The notes below the pieces were generated by a model. It made no database searches, was not told the DNA's origin, and worked only from the letters and a program-made list of their open reading frames with translations. Made by a program: the position numbers and the translations under genes. Of a DNA stretch of 64,000 bases, positions 53,301 through 61,723 are shown piece by piece. The stretch's first letter is position 1. Every line of letters begins with the position of its first letter. The stretch comes from Mesorhizobium sp. B2-1-1 (GTDB lineage Bacteria; Pseudomonadota; Alphaproteobacteria; Rhizobiales; Rhizobiaceae), in NCBI RefSeq assembly GCF_006442975.2, contig NZ_CP083955.1, forward strand, positions 62,001 to 126,000, given 5' to 3'.

Positions 53301-53397
53301 ATACGCGATCGCGTATTGATCGTCAATATACGGGGTTAGGTATAAAACGGAGATATACGCGATCACGTATGTAGGAAAGATATACGCGATCGCGTAT
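53301..53397. promoter_or_regulatory. hipBA operator array, four palindromes at 27-bp steps
   Basis: ATACGCGATCGCGTAT at 53301-53316, the degenerate ATACGGGGTTAGGTAT at 53328-53343, ATACGCGATCACGTAT at 53355-53370 and ATACGCGATCGCGTAT at 53382-53397. Start-to-start distance is exactly 27 bp each time. They cover the hipB promoter region. HipB is the likely binder. Confidence 0.8.
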
Positions 53398-53448
53398 GAT
53401 GCCGTGTAGCTGGCAGCGGCGGTCTTGGCCCCAACTGAAACGAGCGGG

Positions 53449-53540
53449 ACGATACATTCTTGAGACTTTGTTGAAGCACATCTCGCCGCCCGGTCGGGAA
53501 CACATCAACCTAACTGGCGTCTACACCTGGGATACGGAAC
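53449..53540 (+). pseudogene. Tn3-family transposase, C-terminal remnant
   Basis: Encodes RYILETLLKHISPPGREHIN, then LTGVYTW. This matches the invariant Tn3 transposase C-terminus (HLSPLGWEHINLTGDYxW). Only about 30 codons remain, adjacent to the hipBA operators and the traG remnant. Confidence 0.7.
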
Positions 53541-53682
53541 TTCAGATGGCGAACGGCTACGACGAGCGCGTCCTGAAAACCATGTATTCCTTGCTCACTC
53601 GCAGTCATTGCCCCTCGGCGAGGATCAAGGTTCAAGCGACACGAGCGTCTGCCCGAGCGGCTACGCCTCGAGTTACTTTCTC

Positions 53683-53973
53683 GAGGTCTGGCGTGGGGAA
53701 TGGGAGGTCCGCGACGTACAAAACATCGCCGACATCCTGGTCGATCCCGAAGGCTCGCTTGAAAGGCGCAACCATTGGGAAAACACGAGCCACGCGCTGC
53801 TGGTCGGTGCGGTCCTGCATGTGCTCTATGCCGGACCGGACAAGACCCTGGCGGCGTCGCGGCATTCCTGTCCGATTCGAAGCGCCCGATCGAATTGACA
53901 TGGCGGCCATGATGACGACGCCGTACCTGGGGGAGGGCGGTCCGCACCCGGTCATCGCCAGCGCGGGCCGCCG
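53683..53973 (+). pseudogene. traG internal fragment
   Basis: Encodes WRGEWEVRDVQNIADILVDP, then EGSLERRNHWENTSHALLVG, then AVLHVLYAGPDKTLAA. After a frame change it continues RPIE and GPHPVIASAGRR. This corresponds to about residues 215-310 of the intact TraG at 49094-51085 but is clearly diverged at the nucleotide level, so it derives from another conjugative element rather than a recent local duplication. Confidence 0.88.
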
Positions 53974-54032
53974 GCGCTAGCGCGGGGCCGCCCGCGCTGT
54001 TGATGCCAACTGGGTTCTGTTGCTGATGGCGT

Positions 54033-54905
54033 TCAGTTGGCGGCTCCGCACAATTGCGACCTCGTCAATCCTGGCGGCACGTTCTCCGTGGGGCCAAATC
54101 CGTACTTCGCCATGATGGTGGCGATCGTGCCATTCGACATGACCTTCGCCAGACCCCGATTGTAGAGGTCGCGCAGATCGCCATCGTCCTTCCTGAACGC
54201 GATCGCGATGTAGCTGATCGACTTCTCGTCCGTCGTAAACGGGCTGGCGCGCTCCAGATCGGGGCTCTTGTTGCCGGCAAGCAGCCCGATCACCGTCGGG
54301 GAAGAGAACAGAGCCGCGTCGATGCGGCCGGCGCGCAGTGCCGCGATGTTGGTCTCGATGTCGGGGAACTGCAGGATGCGGTCCTCCGGCACACCCTCGG
54401 TGATAGCGTTCTTGATGACGTTGCTGCCGCGGCCGCCGCCCATGATAGCGTCGGATTTCTTGGCAAGATCCGCATAGCTGTGGATCGCCTTGGGGTTGCC
54501 TGCGAGCACGATCGCCGCGTCGTCGGACCTCAGGTCGGGAGCGCCGAAGGCGACCTGCTGACATCGCTCCGGCGTTATCGACAGGCCCGACGCAACGGCA
54601 TCGAAACGGCCGGCCATCAGGCCAGGGATCAACGCGCCGAACTCGGTGACCTCAAACTCGACCTGCTTGACCCCGAGATCGGCAAAGGCAGCCCTGAGAA
54701 GATCCGGATGCCAGCCAAGCAGCTCGCCGGTTCCCTCCTTCTTGTAGCCCCATGGCGAGCGGTTGTGGATGCCGATGACGATCCGCCCTTCCTTCAAGAC
54801 GCGTTCTTTCGTGGTCTCTGCCGCTGCCGGCAGCACAGATCCAACAAGCGCGGCATAGGCGATGCAGGCCAGGCCAATCGCAGCCGATCGGGCTCGAAAT
54901 TTCAT
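54033..54905 (-). CDS. ABC transporter substrate-binding protein, amino-acid type (EhuB-like)
   Basis: 290 aa. The signal peptide (RSAAIGLACIAYAALVGSVL, then PAAAE) is followed by the periplasmic fold: GRIVIGIHNRSPWGYKKEGT, GELLGWHPDLLRAAFADLGV, IPGLMAGRFDAVASGLSITP, ALRAGRIDAALFSSPTVIGL. Closest in style to ectoine/polar amino-acid binding proteins. No permease or ATPase gene is adjacent, so it is an orphan that may serve another transporter or act as a sensor. A TGTACA-based palindrome lies upstream. Confidence 0.9.
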   Translation of the reverse strand: MKFRARSAAIGLACIAYAALVGSVLPAAAETTKERVLKEGRIVIGIHNRSPWGYKKEGTGELLGWHPDLLRAAFADLGVKQVEFEVTEFGALIPGLMAGRFDAVASGLSITPERCQQVAFGAPDLRSDDAAIVLAGNPKAIHSYADLAKKSDAIMGGGRGSNVIKNAITEGVPEDRILQFPDIETNIAALRAGRIDAALFSSPTVIGLLAGNKSPDLERASPFTTDEKSISYIAIAFRKDDGDLRDLYNRGLAKVMSNGTIATIMAKYGFGPTENVPPGLTRSQLCGAAN

Positions 54906-54996
54906 CGGTGGGGTCCTCCCATGAGTTTGAGTTGCGCGAAGGCGTCCCGCCTCAGCCGCTCAACGCTACGGTCGGATGCGGTGCTTCGTCAATATA

Positions 54997-55017
54997 TATG
55001 TACAAAATATGTACATA
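54997..55017. promoter_or_regulatory. TGTACA inverted repeats upstream of the binding-protein gene
   Basis: Two TATGTACA-type elements (TATGTACAAAAT, then ATGTACATA) are 12 bp apart in an AT-rich stretch about 95 bp before the start of the substrate-binding protein gene. It looks like a repressor or activator operator and/or promoter. The regulator is unknown; the divergent Lrp protein is one candidate. Confidence 0.5.
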
Positions 55018-55156
55018 TTGCGGACGGACTGGGGTGGGTGGATCAAGCCTGGCCGCTCGAGGAGATACACGCCCGACGTGAATTGCGATCGGGGTGACGC
55101 GGTCCCCCAACTCGCTTCCGCCGCTGAAGCTTAACCGACGCCGAATGACCGGTCGC

Positions 55157-55624
55157 CTAGACAGGCAAGACTTCCGAGCGCTTGACCTGGCCGAGCGCGA
55201 AGCTGCTTTCGATCGAGGCGATGTTGTCCAGCCGCGTCAGCTTGTCCTTGATGAACCGTTCGTAGGCCTCCAGGTCGCGCACCACGATGCGCATCAGGTA
55301 ATCGCGCTGGCCCGTCATCAGATAGCAGTCGACAACCTCCGGCCAGCGCAGCACGGACTGAGAGAAGCGGTCGAGATCGTCTTCGCGTTGCCGTTCAAGC
55401 TTGATCGACGCGAAAGCGCTGATCGGCAGCCCGAGCTTCTTTTGGTCGACGACGACCGTATAGCCTTTGATGACGCCGGCGCCCTCCAAGAGCCTGACGC
55501 GCCGGGCGCATGGTGAGGGCGAAAGGCCGACGGCTTCAGCAAGGTCGTTCGTCGTCGCTTTTGCGTTCTTCTGCAGCGCGGCAATGATCTTCAGGTCGAT
55601 GGCATCAAGCGTCGGATTTGGCAT
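55157..55624 (-). CDS. Lrp/AsnC-family regulator
   Basis: 155 aa. The helix-turn-helix is LDAIDLKIIAALQKNAKATT, then NDLAEAVGLSPSPCARRVRL. The RAM effector domain follows (KLGLPISAFASIKLERQRED, then VVDCYLMTGQRDYLMRIVVR). The start at 55624 follows GAGGGAAAC; an upstream in-frame ATG lies at 55657. Divergent from the E1-type gene across 124 bp, the same arrangement as mdeR and mdeB in Pseudomonas putida. It probably senses an amino acid and controls the neighbouring gene. Confidence 0.92.
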   Translation of the reverse strand: MPNPTLDAIDLKIIAALQKNAKATTNDLAEAVGLSPSPCARRVRLLEGAGVIKGYTVVVDQKKLGLPISAFASIKLERQREDDLDRFSQSVLRWPEVVDCYLMTGQRDYLMRIVVRDLEAYERFIKDKLTRLDNIASIESSFALGQVKRSEVLPV

Positions 55625-55748
55625 GTTTCCCTCGTCTGGCGTCATTATTGGCTGCATCAGCCAATATCATCGGTCGGCTTGCGTAAGAATAGTCACTTTT
55701 GAGAGGCAGAGGCAGCTATCGTTGAGACCCGACTGACAGGAGCCGACG

Positions 55749-58130
55749 ATGACGATCCTCTCCGAACTCGAACGCAAGGTTCTGTGGCTGGCGGTCTGGA
55801 TGATCCATCATGCCAATCATGTTCGCGGCTCGCAGGACGGCCTCAAGATTGGCGGACATCAGGCGTCCTCGGCGTCCGCCTCGACCTTGCTGACGGCGCT
55901 CTATTTCCAGATCCTCAGGCCTGAAGACCGTATCGCCGTCAAGCCGCATGCCAGCCCGGTTTTTCACGCCATCCAGTATCTGTACGGCAAGCAGACGCTC
56001 GAGCAGCTGCAGAATTTTCGCGGCTATCGCGGCGCGCAGTCATACCCGTCTCGAACCAAGGATATCGACGACGTCGATTTCTCGACCGGGTCGGTTGGAC
56101 TGGGCGTGGCACAGACCCTGTTCTCCTCCCTGGTCCAGGATTATGTCAGGGCAAAGGGCTGGAACGCGGACCAGCCTGAAGGTCGGATGGTCGCCCTTCT
56201 CGGCGACGCCGAAATGGATGAGGGCAATATCTTCGAGGCCCTCCTCGAAGGCTGGAAGCACGGCCTGCGCAACACCTGGTGGGTCGTCGACTACAACAGG
56301 CAGAGCCTGGATGCGGTGGTGCGCGAAGGCCTGTGGCAGCGCTTCGAGTCCATCTTTCGCAACTTCGGCTGGGATGTGGTGATCCTGAAACATGGCACCT
56401 TGCAAAAGGCGGCCTTTGAGGAAGAGGGCGGCGAAAAGCTGCGGTCATGGATCGATGCATGCCCCAACCAGCTCTATTCGGCGCTGACCTTCCAGGGCGG
56501 CGCTGCATGGCGCCGGCGCCTTCTGGACGACCTCGGTGACCAGGGATCGGTGACCCGGCTGGTCGAGAAGCGCAGCGACGAAGACCTCGCCGCATTGATG
56601 GCAAATCTCGGCGGCCACGATCTGGCGAGCATCGTCGATGCCTTCGAGCAGGCGCGAGGGCATGATCGTCCGTCCTGTTTCATCGCCTATACGATCAAGG
56701 GCTTCGGCCTGCCGCTGGCAGGCCACAAAGACAATCACGCCGGATTGATGACACCGGCGCAAGTCGAGGCGCTGCGACAAGCCATGGGTGTCCGCCAGGG
56801 GCGTGAATGGGACATGTTCGAGGGCCTTGCATACGATGAGGCCGCGATCCGGTCCTATCTGGCGTCGTCGCCTTTCGCGCAGGCAGCTACCCGTCGCCAT
56901 AAAGCCTCGGCCGTATCCGTGCCGGCACAGATACCCTGGCGCGCGCAGGTCTCCATGTCGACACAGCAGGGCTTCGGCCTTCTGATGCATGAGATCGCCA
57001 AGTCAGACAGCGATTTTGCAAAGCGTGTGGTCACCACGTCTCCGGACGTCACGGTCTCGACCAATCTCGGCGCCTGGGTGAACAGGCGAGGCCTGTTCGC
57101 GCGCGGCGACCAGGCGGACCTCTTCCGTGAAGAACGCATACCCTCCACCTTCAATTGGACGTTTTCGCCGTCGGGACAGCATTTCGAACTGGGCATCTCG
57201 GAGATGAACCTCTTCACGATGCTGTCGGCGCTGGGTTTGTCGCACTCGCTTCACGGCGAGCGGCTGCTTCCGGTCGGCACGCTCTACGACCCTTTCATCG
57301 AGCGTGGCCTCGATGCGCTGAACTATGCCTGCTATCAGGACGCGCGCTTCATTCTGGCGGCAACGCCCTCCGGCGTGACGCTGGCGCCAGAGGGCGGAGC
57401 GCATCAGTCGATCGCCACGCCGCTGATCGGCATGGCGCAGGACGGCCTGGCCGCATTCGAGCCGGCCTATGTTGACGAGCTGGCAGTCATCCTGCGTTGG
57501 GCGTTCGACTACATGCAGCGCTCCGGCGAGGCCGAGCCCGACGACCAAACCTGGCTGCGCGATCGTACTGGAGGTTCGGTCTACCTCAGGCTCTCAACGC
57601 GATCGGTCGAACAACCGTCTCGCCAGATGGAGGATCCGCTGGCGCGCGCCATCGTCGACGGCGCCTACTGGTTGCGCAAGCCCGGGCCCAATGCCGCTGT
57701 GGTGATCGCCTATTCGGGAGCTGTCGCGCCGGAGGCGGTGCAGGCGTTGGGGCTGATGGCCGGAGATCGGCGCGATGTCGGGCTTCTGGCCGTGACCTCG
57801 GCCGATCGGCTGAACGCCGGCTGGTCTGCGGCGGCGCGGGCGCGCCAGTTTGGCCATCCGCGCGCCACCAGCCATGTCGAGCGCCTGCTGGCTGGCCTCC
57901 CGGCCTCGTGCGCCATCGTGACGGTGCTGGACGGGCACCCCGCGACGCTCGCCTGGCTGGGATCGGTCCATGGCCACCGCACGCGCGCGCTCGGCGTCGA
58001 GCATTTCGGCCAGACCGGTACGATCGCGGATCTCTACCGGCATTACGGGATCGATGCGCAAGGTATCATGGCAGCAGTGCAATCGGTTTCGGCCGGCCGG
58101 CCGCTGCGGCACCTTGGCTCGGCCGCCTGA
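55749..58130 (+). CDS. Homodimeric 2-oxoacid dehydrogenase E1 / transketolase-like enzyme (AceE/MdeB type)
   Basis: 793 aa thiamine-diphosphate enzyme. Motifs: HHANHVRGSQDGLKIGGHQA, FSTGSVGLGVAQTLFSSLVQ, the TPP/Mg loop LLGDAEMDEGNIFEALLEGW to NTWWVVDYNRQSLDAVV, AYTIKGFGLPLAGHKDNHAG, and in the second half TLYDPFIERGLDALNYACYQ and LAPEGGAHQSI. It is about 95 residues shorter than E. coli AceE and has no E2/E3 genes beside it. MdeB of P. putida, also beside an Lrp gene, prefers 2-oxobutyrate. A similar role with a threonine- or methionine-derived oxoacid is inferred. Confidence 0.88.
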   Translation: MTILSELERKVLWLAVWMIHHANHVRGSQDGLKIGGHQASSASASTLLTALYFQILRPEDRIAVKPHASPVFHAIQYLYGKQTLEQLQNFRGYRGAQSYPSRTKDIDDVDFSTGSVGLGVAQTLFSSLVQDYVRAKGWNADQPEGRMVALLGDAEMDEGNIFEALLEGWKHGLRNTWWVVDYNRQSLDAVVREGLWQRFESIFRNFGWDVVILKHGTLQKAAFEEEGGEKLRSWIDACPNQLYSALTFQGGAAWRRRLLDDLGDQGSVTRLVEKRSDEDLAALMANLGGHDLASIVDAFEQARGHDRPSCFIAYTIKGFGLPLAGHKDNHAGLMTPAQVEALRQAMGVRQGREWDMFEGLAYDEAAIRSYLASSPFAQAATRRHKASAVSVPAQIPWRAQVSMSTQQGFGLLMHEIAKSDSDFAKRVVTTSPDVTVSTNLGAWVNRRGLFARGDQADLFREERIPSTFNWTFSPSGQHFELGISEMNLFTMLSALGLSHSLHGERLLPVGTLYDPFIERGLDALNYACYQDARFILAATPSGVTLAPEGGAHQSIATPLIGMAQDGLAAFEPAYVDELAVILRWAFDYMQRSGEAEPDDQTWLRDRTGGSVYLRLSTRSVEQPSRQMEDPLARAIVDGAYWLRKPGPNAAVVIAYSGAVAPEAVQALGLMAGDRRDVGLLAVTSADRLNAGWSAAARARQFGHPRATSHVERLLAGLPASCAIVTVLDGHPATLAWLGSVHGHRTRALGVEHFGQTGTIADLYRHYGIDAQGIMAAVQSVSAGRPLRHLGSAA

Positions 58131-58259
58131 CGATCCGCCAGCATCGCCTCGCGCCTGCTGGTACGGTAGGAGGCCGTCAATACCGGAATTCCTTGAGAGC
58201 CGCGGCCGATCGTCGGCGCCATCTTCCCGCATGGCGAGAAAAGCATGGGGGAGATGAAA

Positions 58260-59198
58260 ATGGCCGAGGCCGGCGATGTCATGAGCCGTGAAGCGCTGCG
58301 GTCGCCGGTGAGAACAGCGACGGCAATGGCGCATCACGGCGAGCTCATCCAGGGCGTCTTCAAGGATGATGGCGGGCGCCTTCATCGCGGGCTCGTGACG
58401 CTGCCGATTGCTGGCTTGAGATCCGAGGCAAGCTTCGCCAGGAGCGACGGCGATGCGGTCGTTGTCCACCCCGATCATAAGGTCAAGGCGGCGGCAGCCG
58501 CGCGCCTCACGCTCGATTTTCTGAACGTCACTGGCGGCGGCGAGCTGACACTTCAAAGCTCAATCCCTGTGGGGCACGGCTACGGCTCATCGACGGCTGA
58601 CGTTGTCGCTTCCATTCGCGCTGTCGCCGCAGCCGTCAACATCCAGCTGCGGGCGTCGAGCATCGGGCGTCTGGCCGTGGCTGCCGAGCGCGCCAGCGAC
58701 GCGATCGCGTTCGATGAGCACGCAGTGCTCTTCGCGCAACGGGAAGGCATGGTGATCGAGAATTTCGGGGGCTCCCTGCCGCCGCTGCTCCTGGTCGGGT
58801 TCAAGGCAAATGGCGGGGTTCCGGTCGACACATTGCAGCTGCCGCCTGCACGCTACGACAGTACCGAGATCCAGGAATTCGGCGTGCTTAGGGCGCTGGT
58901 GGCGCGGGCGGTTCGCCTTCAGGATCCCTATCTTCTCGGACGTGCCGCCTCGGCCAGTGCGGTGATCAGTCAACGGCACTTGCCGAAACAGGGCTTCGGC
59001 GAGATCGCCGACATCGCCAGGCGAGCCGGGGCGTGCGGGGTGCAAGTCGCCCATAGCGGTTCGCTGTTTGGCCTGATTTTCGATCTTTTCACATCGAATC
59101 TGAAGCGACGGGCGGCCCTCGTCGCGCAACAGATAAGACGTGCCGGCTTCAAGGATGTCGAAGTTCACTTGGTCAACGCGGAGAGCTGGACATGGTGA
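58260..59198 (+). CDS. GHMP-family kinase, PduX-like
   Basis: 312 aa small-molecule kinase. The N-terminal AMAHHGELIQGVFKDDGGRL resembles the GELIQG motif of L-threonine kinase PduX. The phosphate loop is IPVGHGYGSSTADVVASIRA, and the C-terminal GHMP motif GVQVAHSGSLFGLIFDLF. The start at 58260 is chosen from GGGGAG 7 bp upstream; in-frame ATGs also lie at 58245 and 58254. The stop overlaps the start of the PLP-fold gene (ATGGTGA), so the two are made together. Threonine, homoserine or serine is the likely kind of substrate. Confidence 0.88.
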   Translation: MAEAGDVMSREALRSPVRTATAMAHHGELIQGVFKDDGGRLHRGLVTLPIAGLRSEASFARSDGDAVVVHPDHKVKAAAAARLTLDFLNVTGGGELTLQSSIPVGHGYGSSTADVVASIRAVAAAVNIQLRASSIGRLAVAAERASDAIAFDEHAVLFAQREGMVIENFGGSLPPLLLVGFKANGGVPVDTLQLPPARYDSTEIQEFGVLRALVARAVRLQDPYLLGRAASASAVISQRHLPKQGFGEIADIARRAGACGVQVAHSGSLFGLIFDLFTSNLKRRAALVAQQIRRAGFKDVEVHLVNAESWTW

Positions 59199-60265
59199 CC
59201 TTCGACGTGGACTATTTCAGGGACCTTGAGACCCCGCGCCTTGCTCTGCTGGCGCCCAATCTCGTGGCCGCTGCGTTCCCGCTGATGAAGCTGATGCCGG
59301 CCCGCTACATTCTGGATCGGGCAGCGTCGAATGGCGAACTGAAGGCCGGCTCCCATATCGTCGAGACGACGTCCGGCACATTTGGAATGGCGGTGGCGCT
59401 GCTGGCGGCGGCGCGTGACTATCGCCTTACGCTCGTCACCGCTTCAACGCTGATCGATGCCAAATACAAAGCCCGTCTGGAGCGCATCGGCGCGACGGTT
59501 ATCGCCCTTGACGATCCGCGCGGCGATGGCAACCAGCCGGGCCGGCTGGAGCGCCTCAAGGAAATCCTGGCGAAGGAGCCGGATGGCTTCTGGACCCGCC
59601 AATACGACAGTCCGGGCAATTGGCTTGCCTATGCGCGGCTGGCCGAACTCTTTGTCCGGGCCATGGGCAGGATTGACTGCCTGGTCGGCTGCGTCGGCAC
59701 GGGAGGCTCGCTATGCGGCACCGCCTCCTTTTTGCGAACTGTCTTTCCCCACCTGATGGTGTTTGCCGTCGATACCCATCGCAGCATTCTGTTCGGGCAC
59801 CCTGTCGGCAAGCGCATGCTGCGGGGCTTGGGCAACAGCGTTCTGCCGAAAAATGTCAGGCATGAGCTTGTCGACGAGATCCATTGGGTTGGCGCCTACC
59901 CGGCGTATAGGAGCGCGCACCGCTTGCTGCGCGAGCATGGCATTTTCATGGGGCCGACCAGCGGCGCCGCCGCCTTGGTGGCGCAATGGGTTGCAACGAC
60001 GCTTCCTGACGCGCAGGTGGCGGTGATCATGCCTGACGAAGGCCATCGCCATGCCGAGACCGTCTACAATGATGAGTGGCTTGCGGCGCTGCCTGGCTGG
60101 CCCTGCAAGGAACTGTCGGAGCCGAGGACGCTGACGACCATCGCACCGGCCGAAGAGACGCAATGGACGCGCTTTCTTTGGCTGCGTCGCTGCCTCGGCG
60201 ATGTGCTGAAAACGCAGGCGGCAGGCGAAGTGCCACCGGTTGTTGGTGCGGCGGAAAATCTATGA
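59192..60265 (+). CDS. PLP-fold type II protein (cysteine synthase/SbnA-like) lacking the usual Schiff-base lysine
   Basis: 357 aa. Overall fold of the cysteine-synthase group: LMKLMPARYILDRAASNGEL, the substrate loop ETTSGTFGMAVALLAAARDY, KYKARLERIGATVIALDD, LVGCVGTGGSLCGTASFLRT (PLP phosphate loop), then FMGPTSGAAALVAQWVATTL. Aligning KLMPARYILDR with the family pattern KLE-NP-xxS-V/I-KDR puts leucine where the catalytic lysine should be. The paralogue fragment at 11.1 kb has the same change. It may bind PLP or a substrate without normal catalysis, or use another lysine. Translationally coupled to the kinase. Confidence 0.85.
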   Translation: MVTFDVDYFRDLETPRLALLAPNLVAAAFPLMKLMPARYILDRAASNGELKAGSHIVETTSGTFGMAVALLAAARDYRLTLVTASTLIDAKYKARLERIGATVIALDDPRGDGNQPGRLERLKEILAKEPDGFWTRQYDSPGNWLAYARLAELFVRAMGRIDCLVGCVGTGGSLCGTASFLRTVFPHLMVFAVDTHRSILFGHPVGKRMLRGLGNSVLPKNVRHELVDEIHWVGAYPAYRSAHRLLREHGIFMGPTSGAAALVAQWVATTLPDAQVAVIMPDEGHRHAETVYNDEWLAALPGWPCKELSEPRTLTTIAPAEETQWTRFLWLRRCLGDVLKTQAAGEVPPVVGAAENL

Positions 60266-61597
60266 AACGAGATCCAGCCCGTTTTTGTCGAGCCAGCGCC
60301 AGGCGTCGTGCGTCGTCTGGAAGATCTGGTCGTGTTCGTTCGATCCAACGGAGCGATCGAGGTCCTTGAGGCCGCTGGCTGTCACGACGGCCACGACACG
60401 GTCTGTGGCTGCGATGACACCTTGGTCCTTCAACGTCGATATCGCTATCAGCGGCGTGACCGAGGCCAGTTCGGCAAAGATTCCTTCCTCCCGCGCAAGG
60501 CGTTCCTGCATCGCGATCAGGCCGTGATTGCTGACGGGGACGGCATGCCCGCCGGATTCGCGCAGAGCCTTCAAGGCCTGAAAGGTGCTGCGTGGCGTGC
60601 CAATCGATACGGCTAGGCTGTCGAAGAGCATCTTGCGTTCACTCAACGCATCGGCGCCGCTGGCCAGAGCGTGCGCCAGCGACCCATGCACCTCTGCTGC
60701 GACGAGACGAGGCAAGCGCGTGATCGACCCTGCCGCGAACAGCTCGCAAAAGCCAGCCCACACGCCGGACAACGCATCACCATAGCAGACCGGCAGGACG
60801 CACCAGTCTGGCGCCGTGCCATTCGATTGCTCGACGATCTCATAGGCGATCGTCTTGTAGCCCTCGATGCCGAGTGGATGGCTGCCGACGACCGGACCGT
60901 GATAGGGCGATGCGATGAACCAGTCGTAACGGGCAGCCGCCTGTTCAAGCAGCGACCATCGGTCCATTTTGTTGACCAGGGGCAAGACCGTCGCGTCATA
61001 CTTTCGGATCTGCGCCAGCATCGCGCCGGCCGACCCCGCGAAAGTGGTGACGACGCATTTGAGACCAGCTCGAGCGGCGTAGGCCGCCAGCGAAGCGCCG
61101 GCGTTTCCCGATGAGGCGGTCGCGACGATTTTCGCGCCACGTGCGCGCGCCACACTGACCGCGATGGTCGAGAAGCGGTCCTTGTGCGACCAGGTCGGGT
61201 TTCGGCCTTCGTCCTTGATTGCAAGGTCCGGCACGCCCAGAAACGCGCCGATGCGCGGTGCGGCAAGCAAAGGTGTCAGACCCTCGCCAAGGCTCACCGC
61301 GTCGGCTTCTGTGCAAGGCAGCATATGCGCAAAACGCCACAGCGAGCGCGAACTGGTGACGCCGTCAAAGGGATGGAGGTGCGGGACCGCATAGACCGGA
61401 CGAAGATTTGCCGGCGCGGTGTCTTGGCAGTGGGCGCATCCCCTGGAGTCGATGGTGACGTGCGCAGGCGAGGAAGCGCCGCATCGGATGCAGACGAACT
61501 CCAGGACACGACCTGCGTCCATACCAGGCGGCTTTTGCTCGCCCGAGAGATGCGCGGACATGTTGTGTGCGAGGTCGCGAAATGGCCGGCTCGCCAT
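60260..61597 (-). CDS. Threonine-synthase-like PLP enzyme
   Basis: 445 aa. The N-terminal zinc-ribbon-like pair (CIRCG and CAHCQ, 18 residues apart) is followed by SLGEGLTPLLAAPRIGAFLG, the PLP lysine motif DEGRNPTWSHKDRFSTIAVS, ATASSGNAGASLAAYAARAG and LPVCYGDALSGVWAGFCEL. Threonine synthases convert O-phosphohomoserine to threonine; this branch often acts on other O-phospho amino acids. It converges with the PLP-fold gene and overlaps it by 6 bp at the stops. With a PduX-like kinase beside it, an O-phosphoamino acid substrate is a reasonable inference. Confidence 0.9.
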   Translation of the reverse strand: MASRPFRDLAHNMSAHLSGEQKPPGMDAGRVLEFVCIRCGASSPAHVTIDSRGCAHCQDTAPANLRPVYAVPHLHPFDGVTSSRSLWRFAHMLPCTEADAVSLGEGLTPLLAAPRIGAFLGVPDLAIKDEGRNPTWSHKDRFSTIAVSVARARGAKIVATASSGNAGASLAAYAARAGLKCVVTTFAGSAGAMLAQIRKYDATVLPLVNKMDRWSLLEQAAARYDWFIASPYHGPVVGSHPLGIEGYKTIAYEIVEQSNGTAPDWCVLPVCYGDALSGVWAGFCELFAAGSITRLPRLVAAEVHGSLAHALASGADALSERKMLFDSLAVSIGTPRSTFQALKALRESGGHAVPVSNHGLIAMQERLAREEGIFAELASVTPLIAISTLKDQGVIAATDRVVAVVTASGLKDLDRSVGSNEHDQIFQTTHDAWRWLDKNGLDLVS

Positions 61598-61674
61598 GGC
61601 TATTCCTTATTCAGGAAACGAGGAATTCGCTTGTTGTTTCAACAGCCCGCAGCACGGCTGTCAATGCGGAATGT

Positions 61675-61701
61675 GCACTATAGTGTGTCGCACCACAGTG
61701 C
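61675..61701. promoter_or_regulatory. Paired GCAC-N4-GTG(C/T) operator-like sites
   Basis: GCACTATAGTGT (61675-61686) and GCACCACAGTGC (61690-61701) start 15 bp apart. They lie between the divergent threonine-synthase-like gene (start 61597) and the XRE gene (start 61724), a typical position for an XRE autoregulator. Binding is inferred. Confidence 0.6.
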
Positions 61702-61723
61702 GCGTCGTAGCATCCGTTGTTGG

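Noticed and set aside
57594..58556. 320-codon minus-strand frame across the E1 and kinase genes
   Set aside because: Antisense shadow of two well-supported genes.
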